In this document: one piece after another, positions 24,389-31,891 of the stretch
How the letters are laid out: every line of letters starts with the position of its first letter
Position numbering within the stretch: the first letter of the stretch is position 1
Source of the DNA: Nocardioides sp. Root190
Lineage (GTDB): Bacteria; Actinomycetota; Actinomycetes; Propionibacteriales; Nocardioidaceae
Direction of reading: 5' to 3'
DNA: 64,000 nucleotides
NCBI RefSeq assembly: GCF_001428565.1
Contig: NZ_LMIA01000001.1
Location: forward strand, 457,612 to 521,611
The notes under the pieces: model-generated
What the model was told of the DNA's origin: nothing
Database searches by the model: none
What the model saw: only the letters and a program-made list of their open reading frames with translations
Program-made: the position numbers and the translations under genes

Positions 24389-26011
24389 TCAGGCGCGACG
24401 CCGCAGCACCAGCGCTGCGCCAGCCGCCAGCAGGAGGCTGGCGAGCAGGAACGGAGCCATCAGGGACGGCGCACCGGTGTCCGGCAGGGCCTCGGGAACG
24501 CTGTCCCCGCCCTGGCCGCCGGCGCCCTCGTCCTCGCCGCCGACCTCACTCAGCTCGTTCACCGTGACGGTGAACGAGTCGGTGCTGACCGCGGCCCGCA
24601 GTCCACGCAGGACGATGATCTCGTCCGTTGCGCTGCAGGTGACCTCGGTGACGCCGATCGGGAAGGTGCTCCCCGATGCCGGCGAGCAGGTCACCGGAAC
24701 GGGTCCGGCAACCAGGTCGAACGCCGTGGCCTCGAACTCGACGGCGGCACCGTCGGTGTCGGTCGCGTCGACGACGATGTCGTCGGGCAGGTCCAGGATC
24801 GGTCCGGTGGTGTCGACGACCGAGACCAGGAAGGTGTCGGTGGCCGCGCCGTCCCAGCTGTCGACGACCTCGCAACGGAGCTCGTGCTCACCCAGCGGCA
24901 GGGTCGAACCCGAGGTCACGGGCGCGCCGAGCTCGCCGTCCCACAGGCGGCAGACCGGCAGCAGCGGGGTGCCGACGAAGTCAGAACCCGTCGCGACGAA
25001 GTCGACCGGAGCACCCGTGGGGCCGGTGGCTTCGAGCACGATGTCAGCAGGCGCGACCACGGTGGGCAACGGCGCGGTGACGGTGACGTCGAAGCTGTCA
25101 CTCGCAACGACGTCGCGGGAGTTCTCGACCTCGCAGGTCACGGTCGTGGTGCCGATGGGGAAGACGTCCCCGGAGGCCACGGCGACGTCGCCCGGCTTGG
25201 TGCACGACACCGGCAGCACGCCGTCGATGACGTCGGTGCCGCTGACCGCGAAGGTGGCCGGCGCGCCGGAGGCGTCGACGGCGACCTCGGTGATGTCAGC
25301 GGGGACCGTCACGACGGGCAGCGGGTCGGTGACCTCGATGGTGAAGCGGTGGAACTTGAAGCTGAAGATGTTCGCCAGGGAGAACGGCGCCCAGAGGCAG
25401 GCTCCGAAGTAGGACCCGACCGGCAGCTCCTCGGTGACCGAGAGGGACGTGCCGAGGGTGTAGCCGACGAAGTCCAGCTCACCGAACTGGAAGACCGAGT
25501 CGACGTACACGTCGCTGATCGCGCAGGCGCCCACGACGACCGGGGCGTCGCTCCAGCCTCCACTGATGGAGAACTCGATCGGCACGTCGGCGCCGGCGGC
25601 GCTGGTGGCCTCCTCGACGATCGTGGAGTTGCCGGACACGACGACCGGGCCGGCAGCAGTCTGCGGGCCGTCGGGGCGACCGGGCTCAGTCGGCGGGGCC
25701 ACCTCGTCCTCGACGGGGGCCTCGGCGTCGTCCTCCTCGGGAGCGGCTTCCTGCTCCTGCGGGGCCGACTCGTCCTCGGCCGGGGCGGGCTCGGGCGCGG
25801 GGGCCGGCTCCGGCTCCGGGGCGGGGGCGGGCTCCGGCTCGGGAGCCGGCTCGGGGGCGGGCTCCGGCTCGGGAGCCGGCGTGGACTCGACGGGCGCGCC
25901 GGTTCCGGCGTCGTCAGCGAGTGCGGTGCTGGGAGTCAGGGCGCCGAGCAGCACGAAGGCTGCCGCCGCCAGGGCGGTCGAGGTACGGAATTTTCGGATG
26001 GGGGGGAGCAT
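24389..26011 (-). CDS. sortase-anchored surface protein with HYR-type Ig-like domains
   Basis: A 540-residue exported protein. It has a signal peptide (about 1-32, ending STALA), a Pro/Glu/Ala-rich stalk (about 38-110) and a beta-rich domain (about 115-225). At least three HYR-like repeats (about 230-310, 315-400, 405-490) follow, each with a PADI/PDDI start, a paired-Cys pattern and a GxTxVTC end. The wall-anchor tail is LPDTG at 509-513, a hydrophobic stretch, then RRR. It is probably an adhesin or wall-structure protein. Codons 2-4 contain a run of seven C (coding strand). It is flanked by conserved genes, so it looks like an accessory insertion. Confidence 0.82.
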   Translation of the reverse strand: MLPPIRKFRTSTALAAAAFVLLGALTPSTALADDAGTGAPVESTPAPEPEPAPEPAPEPEPAPAPEPEPAPAPEPAPAEDESAPQEQEAAPEEDDAEAPVEDEVAPPTEPGRPDGPQTAAGPVVVSGNSTIVEEATSAAGADVPIEFSISGGWSDAPVVVGACAISDVYVDSVFQFGELDFVGYTLGTSLSVTEELPVGSYFGACLWAPFSLANIFSFKFHRFTIEVTDPLPVVTVPADITEVAVDASGAPATFAVSGTDVIDGVLPVSCTKPGDVAVASGDVFPIGTTTVTCEVENSRDVVASDSFDVTVTAPLPTVVAPADIVLEATGPTGAPVDFVATGSDFVGTPLLPVCRLWDGELGAPVTSGSTLPLGEHELRCEVVDSWDGAATDTFLVSVVDTTGPILDLPDDIVVDATDTDGAAVEFEATAFDLVAGPVPVTCSPASGSTFPIGVTEVTCSATDEIIVLRGLRAAVSTDSFTVTVNELSEVGGEDEGAGGQGGDSVPEALPDTGAPSLMAPFLLASLLLAAGAALVLRRRA

Positions 26012-26086
26012 CCGTCCACTGGACCAGAACCCTCGCCAAAAATCTGGAGAACGGCACAGTCTTTACCAGAAAAGACAACCCTCGGA
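26012..26086 (-). promoter_or_regulatory. AT-richer upstream region of the surface protein gene
   Basis: 75 bases between the MBL gene stop and the surface protein start. Base composition is clearly more AT-rich than the surroundings (runs AAAAATC and AGAAAAGA). It must hold the surface protein promoter, but no convincing -10/-35 pair or Shine-Dalgarno could be fixed. Confidence 0.35.
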
Positions 26087-26908
26087 TCAGCGGACGGCGA
26101 GGTAGGCGAGCTGGGCGCGCACCGACCACTCGGCCGCACCCCACAACGACTCGTCGACGTCGGCGTACACGACCTCGACCACCTTGCGTGCCAGCTCGGG
26201 GTCCTCCGCGACGTCGGGGCGCAGCTGCGTCGGCGTCAGACCCAGCCGGCCGAGCGCGGCCTCCACCTGGGCGAGGCGCTCGCGACGGTGCACGACGTAG
26301 TGGTCGAGGACGGCGGCGCCGTCCTCGAGGACCGGGCCGTGCGCCGGCCACAGGGTCTGTGCGCGGCCCTCGGTGACCAGGGAGCGCATCCGTGCGATCG
26401 AGTCGAAGTAGGAGCCGAGCTCGCCGTCGGGGTGGACGATGACGGTCGTCCCGCGACCGAGCACCATGTCGCCCGTGAGCAGGGCCCGGTCTGCCTCGAC
26501 GAGGAAGGACACCGAGTCCGTCGTGTGGCCCGGCGTCGCGACCACCTCGACCTCGAGGCCGCCCACGGACAGCAGCTCACCGTCGGTCAACGGGTCCGCG
26601 CGCCAGCACTGTGCGGGATCGAGGCCGCGCACGCCGCAGCCCATCCGCTCCGCGAAGGACGTCGCCGCCTCGGTGTGGTCGTGGTGGTGATGGGTGACCA
26701 CGACCTGGTCGACCTCACCGGCAACGGCAGCCACGGCATCGAGGTGGTCGTCGTGCAGGGGACCGGGATCCACCACGATCGAGCGACCCGACCCGGGCTC
26801 CCGCAGGATCCAGGTGTTCGTCCCGTCGAGCGTCATGATCCCGGGGTTGGGCGCGAGCACGCAGCGGCCGCGAGCGCCGTACGCCCCGCCGTGCCACGCG
26901 GTGGTCAT
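26087..26908 (-). CDS. metallo-beta-lactamase fold hydrolase (Rv3677c-like)
   Basis: A 273-residue MBL-fold protein. The zinc motif THHHHDHTEAA lies near residues 73-83, with further ligands in VVATPGHTTDSVSF, LLTGDMVLG and LWPAHGPVL. The layout matches the LACTB2/RNase-like hydrolase branch, and a helical C-terminal domain follows. Its ATG overlaps the stop of the NUDIX gene (TGATG), placing it in the DUF4177-ridA-nudix-mbl operon. In mycobacteria the positional equivalent is Rv3677c, next to crp. Substrate unknown. Confidence 0.85.
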   Translation of the reverse strand: MTTAWHGGAYGARGRCVLAPNPGIMTLDGTNTWILREPGSGRSIVVDPGPLHDDHLDAVAAVAGEVDQVVVTHHHHDHTEAATSFAERMGCGVRGLDPAQCWRADPLTDGELLSVGGLEVEVVATPGHTTDSVSFLVEADRALLTGDMVLGRGTTVIVHPDGELGSYFDSIARMRSLVTEGRAQTLWPAHGPVLEDGAAVLDHYVVHRRERLAQVEAALGRLGLTPTQLRPDVAEDPELARKVVEVVYADVDESLWGAAEWSVRAQLAYLAVR

Positions 26909-27777
26909 CAGGACCTCCGGGCCGCCACCAGGGGCCGCAGGCCCTCCGGCATCGACAGCGTGAAGCCGTCGCCGAGCGGCTCGACCTCGGGCGTGAACAT
27001 GTCCACGGTCCGGTCCGCAGCAGCGTCGAGGACGGCGTCGACGTCACCGATGGTGCCGATCTCGAGGCAGGTGAGGTACGTCGGCGGGAGCATCGCGAGG
27101 TCGCCGAGGTCGGCCTGGTCCGCAGCGTCGATCGCCCGGAGCCAGACGACCTCGGAGGACTCGGTCGACACGTCGCGGGTGATCTGGCCCTCGGGCAAAC
27201 GGGCCACGAAGAACCAGGTCCGGTAGCGCTTCGGCTCGAAGACCGGTGTCAGCCAGCCGCTCCAGATGCCGAGCAGGTCGGTGCGCAGCACGAGGCCGCG
27301 GCGGTCGAGGAAGTCGGTCAGCGCGAGCTCACGCGACTCGAGTGCGACCCGGTCGGTCTCCCAGTCCTCGGCCGTCGTGTCCGCGACGACGTCGTCGACC
27401 GAGGTGCCGGCGAGCAGCACCCCCGACTCCTCGAAGGTCTCGCGCACGGCGGCGCAGACGAGTGCGCGGGCGACGTCCTCGGTGGTGCCGAGCCGGGCCG
27501 CCCACTCGGCCGGCGTCGGACCGGCCCAGGCGACCTCGTGGTCGTAGTCGCGGGGATCGACCCCGCCGCCCGGGAACACGCACATGCCCCCGGCGAAGTC
27601 CATGGTGACCTGGCGGCGCAGGAGGTAGACCTCGGGCGCTCCGTCGACACCGGGCCGTTGCAGGACGACGGTCGCCGCATCGCGGGGCTCGGCGGCCGTC
27701 CGGGTGCCGTCGGCGTACTCGCGGGCCACCTCGGCCAGGTGGTCCGGCAGCGCCACGGGGGGCAACGGGATCCTCAC
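26908..27777 (-). CDS. NUDIX hydrolase (NUDT19-like)
   Basis: A 289-residue NUDIX protein. The Nudix region is split: FPGGGVDPRDYD near residue 70, then about 35 residues later CAAVRETFEESGVLL, giving the RETFEESG metal-binding core. Such an insertion is characteristic of NUDT19-like/ADP-ribose or CoA pyrophosphatases. GTGA overlaps with ridA upstream and TGATG with the MBL gene downstream suggest coupled translation. Substrate cannot be decided. Confidence 0.83.
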   Translation of the reverse strand: MRIPLPPVALPDHLAEVAREYADGTRTAAEPRDAATVVLQRPGVDGAPEVYLLRRQVTMDFAGGMCVFPGGGVDPRDYDHEVAWAGPTPAEWAARLGTTEDVARALVCAAVRETFEESGVLLAGTSVDDVVADTTAEDWETDRVALESRELALTDFLDRRGLVLRTDLLGIWSGWLTPVFEPKRYRTWFFVARLPEGQITRDVSTESSEVVWLRAIDAADQADLGDLAMLPPTYLTCLEIGTIGDVDAVLDAAADRTVDMFTPEVEPLGDGFTLSMPEGLRPLVAARRS

Positions 27778-28244
27778 GACGCCGTCCCGACGACCTCGGC
27801 GACGACCTCGACCTCGACGGTCGCGTCCAGCGGCAGCGCCGCGACACCGACGGCGGAGCGGGCGTGGACGCCGGCCTCGCCGAAGACCTGACCGAGGAGC
27901 TCCGAGGCGCCGTTGGCGACCGCGGGCTGGCCGGTGAAGTCAGGGGTGGAGGCCACGAAGACGACGACCTTCAGGATGCGGACACCCTCGAGCGTGCCGG
28001 TGACCGAACGGATCGCGGCGATCGCGTTGAGCGCGCACTGGCGCGCACACTCCGTCGCCTGTTCGGGCGTGGCGGTGTCGCCGACCTTCCCCGTCGCGAC
28101 GAGGCTGCCCTCGCGCATGGGGATCTGGCCCGCGGTGTAGACCATCGCGCCACTGCGGACCGCGGGAACGTAGGCCGCCACCGGGGGTACGACGTCCGGG
28201 ACGCTCAGTCCGAGCTCGGCCAGCCGCTGCTCCGGGGTGGCCAT
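27774..28244 (-). CDS. RidA family protein (enamine/imine deaminase-like)
   Basis: A 156-residue RidA/YjgF-family protein. RidA enzymes hydrolyse reactive enamines and imines, or act in related ligand binding. Family landmarks: VYTAGQIPMREGSLVATGKV, ECARQCALNAIAAI and VGVAALPLDATVEVEVVAEV. The Arg used by catalytic RidA in its C-terminal RxxxxV motif is not obvious here, so it belongs to a divergent subgroup. It corresponds to Rv3678c in the syntenic block and lies 4 bases after the DUF4177-like gene. Confidence 0.85.
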   Translation of the reverse strand: MATPEQRLAELGLSVPDVVPPVAAYVPAVRSGAMVYTAGQIPMREGSLVATGKVGDTATPEQATECARQCALNAIAAIRSVTGTLEGVRILKVVVFVASTPDFTGQPAVANGASELLGQVFGEAGVHARSAVGVAALPLDATVEVEVVAEVVGTAS

Positions 28245-28248
28245 CTAA

Positions 28249-28404
28249 TCAGGCCTCGACCGGACGCTTGAAGTAGGCGATGTCGTTGCCGCTCTGGCCC
28301 GGGATCAGGGTGACGAGCTCCCAGCCGTCCTGCCCGAAGTTGTTGAGGATCTGCGCCGCGACATGGTTGAGGACGGGCGCCACCTGGTACTCCCACTTGG
28401 TCAT
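28249..28404 (-). CDS. small DUF4177-like protein
   Basis: A 51-residue protein, MTKWEYQVAPVLNHVAAQIL at the start, then NNFGQDGWELVTLIPGQSGN and YFKRPVEA. The WEYxVxP...GxDGWELV pattern is the DUF4177 family, one small beta-alpha-beta unit of unknown function. ATG 28404 lies 6 bases after a -10 hexamer. It is first in the operon with ridA, nudix and mbl, and matches the small Rv3678A beside Rv3678c. Synteny makes it a real gene despite its size. Confidence 0.85.
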   Translation of the reverse strand: MTKWEYQVAPVLNHVAAQILNNFGQDGWELVTLIPGQSGNDIAYFKRPVEA

Positions 28405-28410
28405 ACCGGC

Positions 28411-28416
28411 ACCCTA
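28411..28416 (-). promoter_or_regulatory. -10 element TAGGGT, leaderless DUF4177-ridA operon promoter
   Basis: TAGGGT ends 6 bases before ATG 28404. Confidence 0.55.
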
Positions 28417-28481
28417 CTCAGCCACGCCGAGGACCGCCCCCGGGTCCTGGCCGTGTGGCCTGGGTCACAGGTTGTGCGACG

Positions 28482-28904
28482 ATGCCCGACGTGAGTCTCG
28501 ACAACGCCGTCTGGCTACTGACCGGACTGGCCGCGGTCGTCATCCTCCTGACCAGGATGCGACTGTCCTCGGAACAGTCCCAGGCGGGCCATGCGCTCGT
28601 CCCCCACGCCGTCGTCAACGCCCACAGCATCGTCGGCGTGGGCGCTCTGGGCGTCTGGATCGCCTACCTCACCTCACCGGGCGGCACGCTCGGCGCCACC
28701 GCCCTGGGCCTGTGGTGGATCGAGGTCGCGCTGGGGATCTTGATCCTGCTCCGGTGGATGTCCGGTTCGGGCAGGCACGCCACCGCCACGACCGGCGACA
28801 GCTGGGGCGAAGGGCCCTCCCTGTCGATCCTCGGGCACGTCGGGATGCTGCTCGGGGTCGGCTTCTTCACCTGGGTCGTGCTCGCCGAGAAGATCTCGGG
28901 CTGA
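28482..28904 (+). CDS. four-helix integral membrane protein of unknown function
   Basis: A 140-residue hydrophobic protein with about four membrane helices: AVWLLTGLAAVVILLTRM, VVNAHSIVGVGALGVWIAYL, ALGLWWIEVALGILILLRWM and ILGHVGMLLGVGFFTWVVLA. There is a conserved-looking His in the second helix. No family was recognised. The ATG at 28482 is preferred; a GTG at 28491 is possible. It begins the accessory group on the plus strand. Confidence 0.65.
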   Translation: MPDVSLDNAVWLLTGLAAVVILLTRMRLSSEQSQAGHALVPHAVVNAHSIVGVGALGVWIAYLTSPGGTLGATALGLWWIEVALGILILLRWMSGSGRHATATTGDSWGEGPSLSILGHVGMLLGVGFFTWVVLAEKISG

Positions 28905-28916
28905 ACCGACCGGCGC

Positions 28917-29069
28917 TCAGCCGTACCTGTTCACGACCCACAACAGCTCGCGGTAGTCGTCGTCGTACTCCGGCGGCGGCGGATCGACGTCCTGCGAGGT
29001 GCGCAGCGTGGCGGGGTCCACCGGCGGGGGCAGGTGCCTGAACTGCGCGCCGCGAGGCTGCTCGGCCAT
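28917..29069 (-). CDS. small hypothetical protein, 50 aa
   Basis: A 50-residue acidic, Pro-rich protein: MAEQPRGAQFRHLPPPVDPA, then TLRTSQDVDPPPPEYDDDYR and ELLWVVNRYG. AAGGAG lies 6 bases before the ATG, a strong ribosome-binding site in a region where leaderless starts are common, which supports a real gene. It is antisense-oriented between the membrane protein and the histidine kinase genes. No family recognised. Confidence 0.6.
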   Translation of the reverse strand: MAEQPRGAQFRHLPPPVDPATLRTSQDVDPPPPEYDDDYRELLWVVNRYG

Positions 29070-29169
29070 GGCGACTCCTTCCGACCCCTCGAGCCTACGC
29101 CGCTCTCCGTCCGCCCGGGGTCTGATCGGCGTCCACCCGTGGTCTGACGTGTGCCGTCCTCATCCCCTC

Positions 29170-29175
29170 TACGGT
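29170..29175 (+). promoter_or_regulatory. -10 element TACGGT, leaderless histidine kinase promoter
   Basis: TACGGT ends 6 bases before ATG 29182 and decides the start over longer in-frame options upstream. Confidence 0.5.
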
Positions 29176-29181
29176 GGTGGG

Positions 29182-30342
29182 ATGGCTCGACCGGACCGGC
29201 AACCCCTGCGCCTGGGTCCCCGCGCTGAGCGCTGGTTCGACCTCGGCCTCACCGGTTTCCTGCTGCTGCCCGTCCCGGTGTTCGCCCTGTACGGCGACCT
29301 GCTCCCGGCCGCGCTCATGCTCGTCCAGATCGCGCCGCTCGCCGCGCGGCGTCGCCACCCGATCGCGGTGTTCGCCGTCGTCGCCGCCGCGAGCGCCGCG
29401 CAGGCCCTGCTGCACGACGAGCCGCTGTGGTCCCAGCTGGCGTTCCCGATCGCGACCTACTCGGTGGCCAGGTTCAGCACCACCGCATGGAGTGCAGCCG
29501 CCCTCGGCACCGGACTCGTCGCAGCCGCCGTCGCGGCGGTCGTCTGGTTGCGGGGCTTCGACGTCGAGGAGCTCACGTTCATGACCTTCTCGGCCTACTT
29601 CGTGCCTGTCTCGCTGTTCGTGCTGGTCGCCTGGGCGCTGGGCACGCTCGGCCGCGTCCGGCAGGCGTACGTCGACGCGCTCGTCGAGCGCGGGGAGCGG
29701 CTCCAGCACGAGGCGGTGCAACAGGCCGCACTCGCGGCGCTCGAGGAGCGCCAGCGGATCGCCCGCGAGATGCACGACGTGGTCGCCCACGGGCTCACCA
29801 CCATCGTGGTGCAGGCGGAAGGAGCCAGGGCCGCTGCCACGCACGACCCCGCGCTCGTCGTACCCACCCTCGCCACGATCGCGTCGACCGGACGGGAGGC
29901 GATGGCGGAGATGAGGCGGATGCTCGGCCTGCTGCGAGCCGAGGAGGCCGCCACGACTCCGCAGCCACGTCTGGCCGACCTCGCCACACTCGTGGACGAG
30001 GTCCGCAGCGCCGGAACGCCCGTCGACCTCGACCTGCCGGATCCCGACGAGCCGTTGTCCGACGGCGTGGCGCTGACGGCGTACCGCGTCGTGCAGGAGT
30101 CGCTCACCAACGTCCGCAAGCACGCCGGGCGCGGAGCCCGGGCCCGGGTCAGGCTCCGGTTCGCGAACGACGCGGTGGAGCTCGAGGTCCTCGACGACGG
30201 TCGGGGCGCGGCATCATCCGGCGACGGCAGCGGCCTCGGTCTGACCGGCATGCGCGAGCGGGTCGGCTCCCACGGCGGCGACCTGCACGCCGGTCCGGCC
30301 CCGGGCGGCGGCTTCCGGGTGTGCGCGAGGATCCCCCGATGA
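29182..30342 (+). CDS. NarL-type two-component sensor histidine kinase
   Basis: A 386-residue sensor kinase with five or so N-terminal membrane helices (residues 15-155) and no large extracellular domain. HisKA_3 domain: RQRIAREMHDVVAHGLTTIV, where His in REMHD is phosphorylated. The HATPase_c domain follows, with N-box QESLTNVRKHAG, G-boxes DDGRG and GSGLGLTGMRERV. This short-sensor type often monitors membrane or antibiotic stress through a partner transporter. It overlaps the response regulator gene by ATGA and precedes a MacB-type ABC exporter, which supports that link. Confidence 0.9.
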   Translation: MARPDRQPLRLGPRAERWFDLGLTGFLLLPVPVFALYGDLLPAALMLVQIAPLAARRRHPIAVFAVVAAASAAQALLHDEPLWSQLAFPIATYSVARFSTTAWSAAALGTGLVAAAVAAVVWLRGFDVEELTFMTFSAYFVPVSLFVLVAWALGTLGRVRQAYVDALVERGERLQHEAVQQAALAALEERQRIAREMHDVVAHGLTTIVVQAEGARAAATHDPALVVPTLATIASTGREAMAEMRRMLGLLRAEEAATTPQPRLADLATLVDEVRSAGTPVDLDLPDPDEPLSDGVALTAYRVVQESLTNVRKHAGRGARARVRLRFANDAVELEVLDDGRGAASSGDGSGLGLTGMRERVGSHGGDLHAGPAPGGGFRVCARIPR

Positions 30343-31022
30343 CCAGTCCCGCGCCCCGCGCCCCGATCCGGGTGTTCCTCGTCGACGACCAGGAGCTGGT
30401 CCGCGCCGGGTTCCGGATGCTCGTCGACGCCCAACCCGACCTGTCGGTCGTCGGTGAGGCCGGGGACGGCGCCGAGGCCCTGGAGCGACTGGCCGTCACG
30501 GCCTGCGACGTCGTGCTCATGGACGTGCGCATGCCCCGGGTCGACGGCGTCGAGGCGACCCGGCGCCTGCTGGAGCGACCCGGTGCACCGCAGGTCATCG
30601 TGCTGACCACCTTCGACCTCGACGAGTACGCCTTCGCCGCGATCCGCGCCGGCGCGGCGGCCTTCCTGCTCAAGGACGCCACCCCCGAGGTGCTCCTCGG
30701 CGCCGTGCGCACCGTCCACGAGGGCGAGTCCGTCGTGGCGCCGAGCACGACCCGCCGCCTGCTCGAGCACTTCGCCAGCGCCCTGCCCGACCCCGCGGGA
30801 CCCTCGCCGGACCAGCGGCTCGTCTCCCTGACCGAGCGCGAGCGCGAGACCCTGGTCCTCGTGGGCCGCGGGCTCTCGAACACCGAGATCGCCTCCGAGT
30901 TCGTCGTGTCCGAGGCGACCGTCAAGACCCACGTCGGGCGCCTGCTCGCCAAGACGGGGTCGCGCGACCGGGTCCGGCTGGTGGTGCTCGCCCACGAGAC
31001 CGGGCTCGCCCCCGGCGCCTGA
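30339..31022 (+). CDS. NarL/FixJ-type response regulator
   Basis: A 227-residue response regulator. The receiver domain (about 10-125) has acidic pocket VDDQ, phospho-acceptor Asp in VVLMDVRMPR, Thr in IVLTTFD and Lys in FLLKDA. The LuxR-type helix-turn-helix is at the C-terminus (LTERERETLVLVGRGLSNTE and VSEATVKTHVGRLLAKTGSR). It is translationally coupled to the kinase and probably regulates the downstream ABC transporter genes. Confidence 0.92.
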   Translation: MTSPAPRAPIRVFLVDDQELVRAGFRMLVDAQPDLSVVGEAGDGAEALERLAVTACDVVLMDVRMPRVDGVEATRRLLERPGAPQVIVLTTFDLDEYAFAAIRAGAAAFLLKDATPEVLLGAVRTVHEGESVVAPSTTRRLLEHFASALPDPAGPSPDQRLVSLTERERETLVLVGRGLSNTEIASEFVVSEATVKTHVGRLLAKTGSRDRVRLVVLAHETGLAPGA

Positions 31023-31117
31023 ACGACCTGCAGCTGCGGCGGGTCCACCCCGGGGCGGACAACCGGATCACCCCCCAGCCGGACGACGTCGAGGCCGTCG
31101 ACGACGAGGCTCGACCC

Positions 31118-31891
31118 ATGACCTCCCTGCAGACCGCCACGCCCCCACAGCCGTCCCCACCCACCCCCGCTGCCAGCGCCCGGGGCCTCCTGCGCACCTA
31201 CGGCCAGGGCGACACGCTGGTCACCGCGCTCCGAGGTGTCGACCTGGACCTGCCCAGCGGCCGCTTCACGGCGATCATGGGCCCCTCCGGGTCGGGCAAG
31301 TCGACGCTGATGCACTGCCTCGCGGGCCTCGACCAGCCGACGGAGGGCAGCATCAGCGTCGCCGGACAGTCGCTCGAAGGGATGAGTGACGACGCGCTGA
31401 CCCGTTTCCGGCGCGACCACGTCGGATTCGTGTTCCAGGCGTTCAACCTCCTGCCGATGCTCACCGCCGAGCAGAACATCTGGCTGCCGACCGAGCTCGC
31501 CGGCCGCCCCCGACCTGCGCTGCAGGACCGCTTCGACCACGTCGTGGAGACCCTCGGCCTGACCGGGCGGCTCACCCACCGGCCCTCCGAGCTGTCCGGA
31601 GGCCAGCAGCAGCGGGTCGCGATCGCCCGCGCCCTGCTCACCGGCCCGGCGATCGTCTTCGCCGACGAGCCGACCGGCAACCTCGACAGCACGTCCTCGG
31701 CCGAGGTGCTGTCCCTCCTGCGCGGGTCGGTCCGCGAGCTGGGCCAGACCGTCGTCATGGTCACCCACGAGCTCGACGCCGCCGCCTACGCCGACGACGT
31801 GGTCGTGCTCGCCGACGGCCTGGTCACCCACCACCTCGCGGCACCGAGCCGTGACGCGCTCGTCGCAGCGCTGGCGGAGCGGGCGGCCTGA
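31118..31891 (+). CDS. MacB/LolD-type ABC transporter ATP-binding protein
   Basis: A 257-residue ATPase of the MacB/FtsE/LolD class, which powers mechanotransmission rather than classical transport. Walker A GPSGSGKST, FVFQAFNLLPMLTAEQN after the Q-loop, signature ELSGGQQQRVAIARAL, Walker B AIVFADEPTGNLDS and His in VTHELD. The TGA overlaps the permease ATG (31891). Following the two-component genes, it likely exports or senses an antimicrobial or cell-envelope compound. Confidence 0.92.
   Translation: MTSLQTATPPQPSPPTPAASARGLLRTYGQGDTLVTALRGVDLDLPSGRFTAIMGPSGSGKSTLMHCLAGLDQPTEGSISVAGQSLEGMSDDALTRFRRDHVGFVFQAFNLLPMLTAEQNIWLPTELAGRPRPALQDRFDHVVETLGLTGRLTHRPSELSGGQQQRVAIARALLTGPAIVFADEPTGNLDSTSSAEVLSLLRGSVRELGQTVVMVTHELDAAAYADDVVVLADGLVTHHLAAPSRDALVAALAERAA

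Noticed and set aside
23993..27226. Plus-strand open frame of over 1000 codons opposite the XRE, HYR and MBL genes
   Set aside because: Long antisense frames are expected from the extreme third-position GC bias. The opposite-strand proteins carry clear domains, while this translation is low-complexity Arg/Gly/Val with no motif. The same applies to long frames at 45867-48809, 49547-53410 and 53365-55320.
31025..31117. In-frame extension of the ABC ATPase into the upstream gap
   Set aside because: The 31 codons read smoothly, but there is no ATG, GTG or TTG start in that frame before 31118, and the family begins near the chosen ATG.
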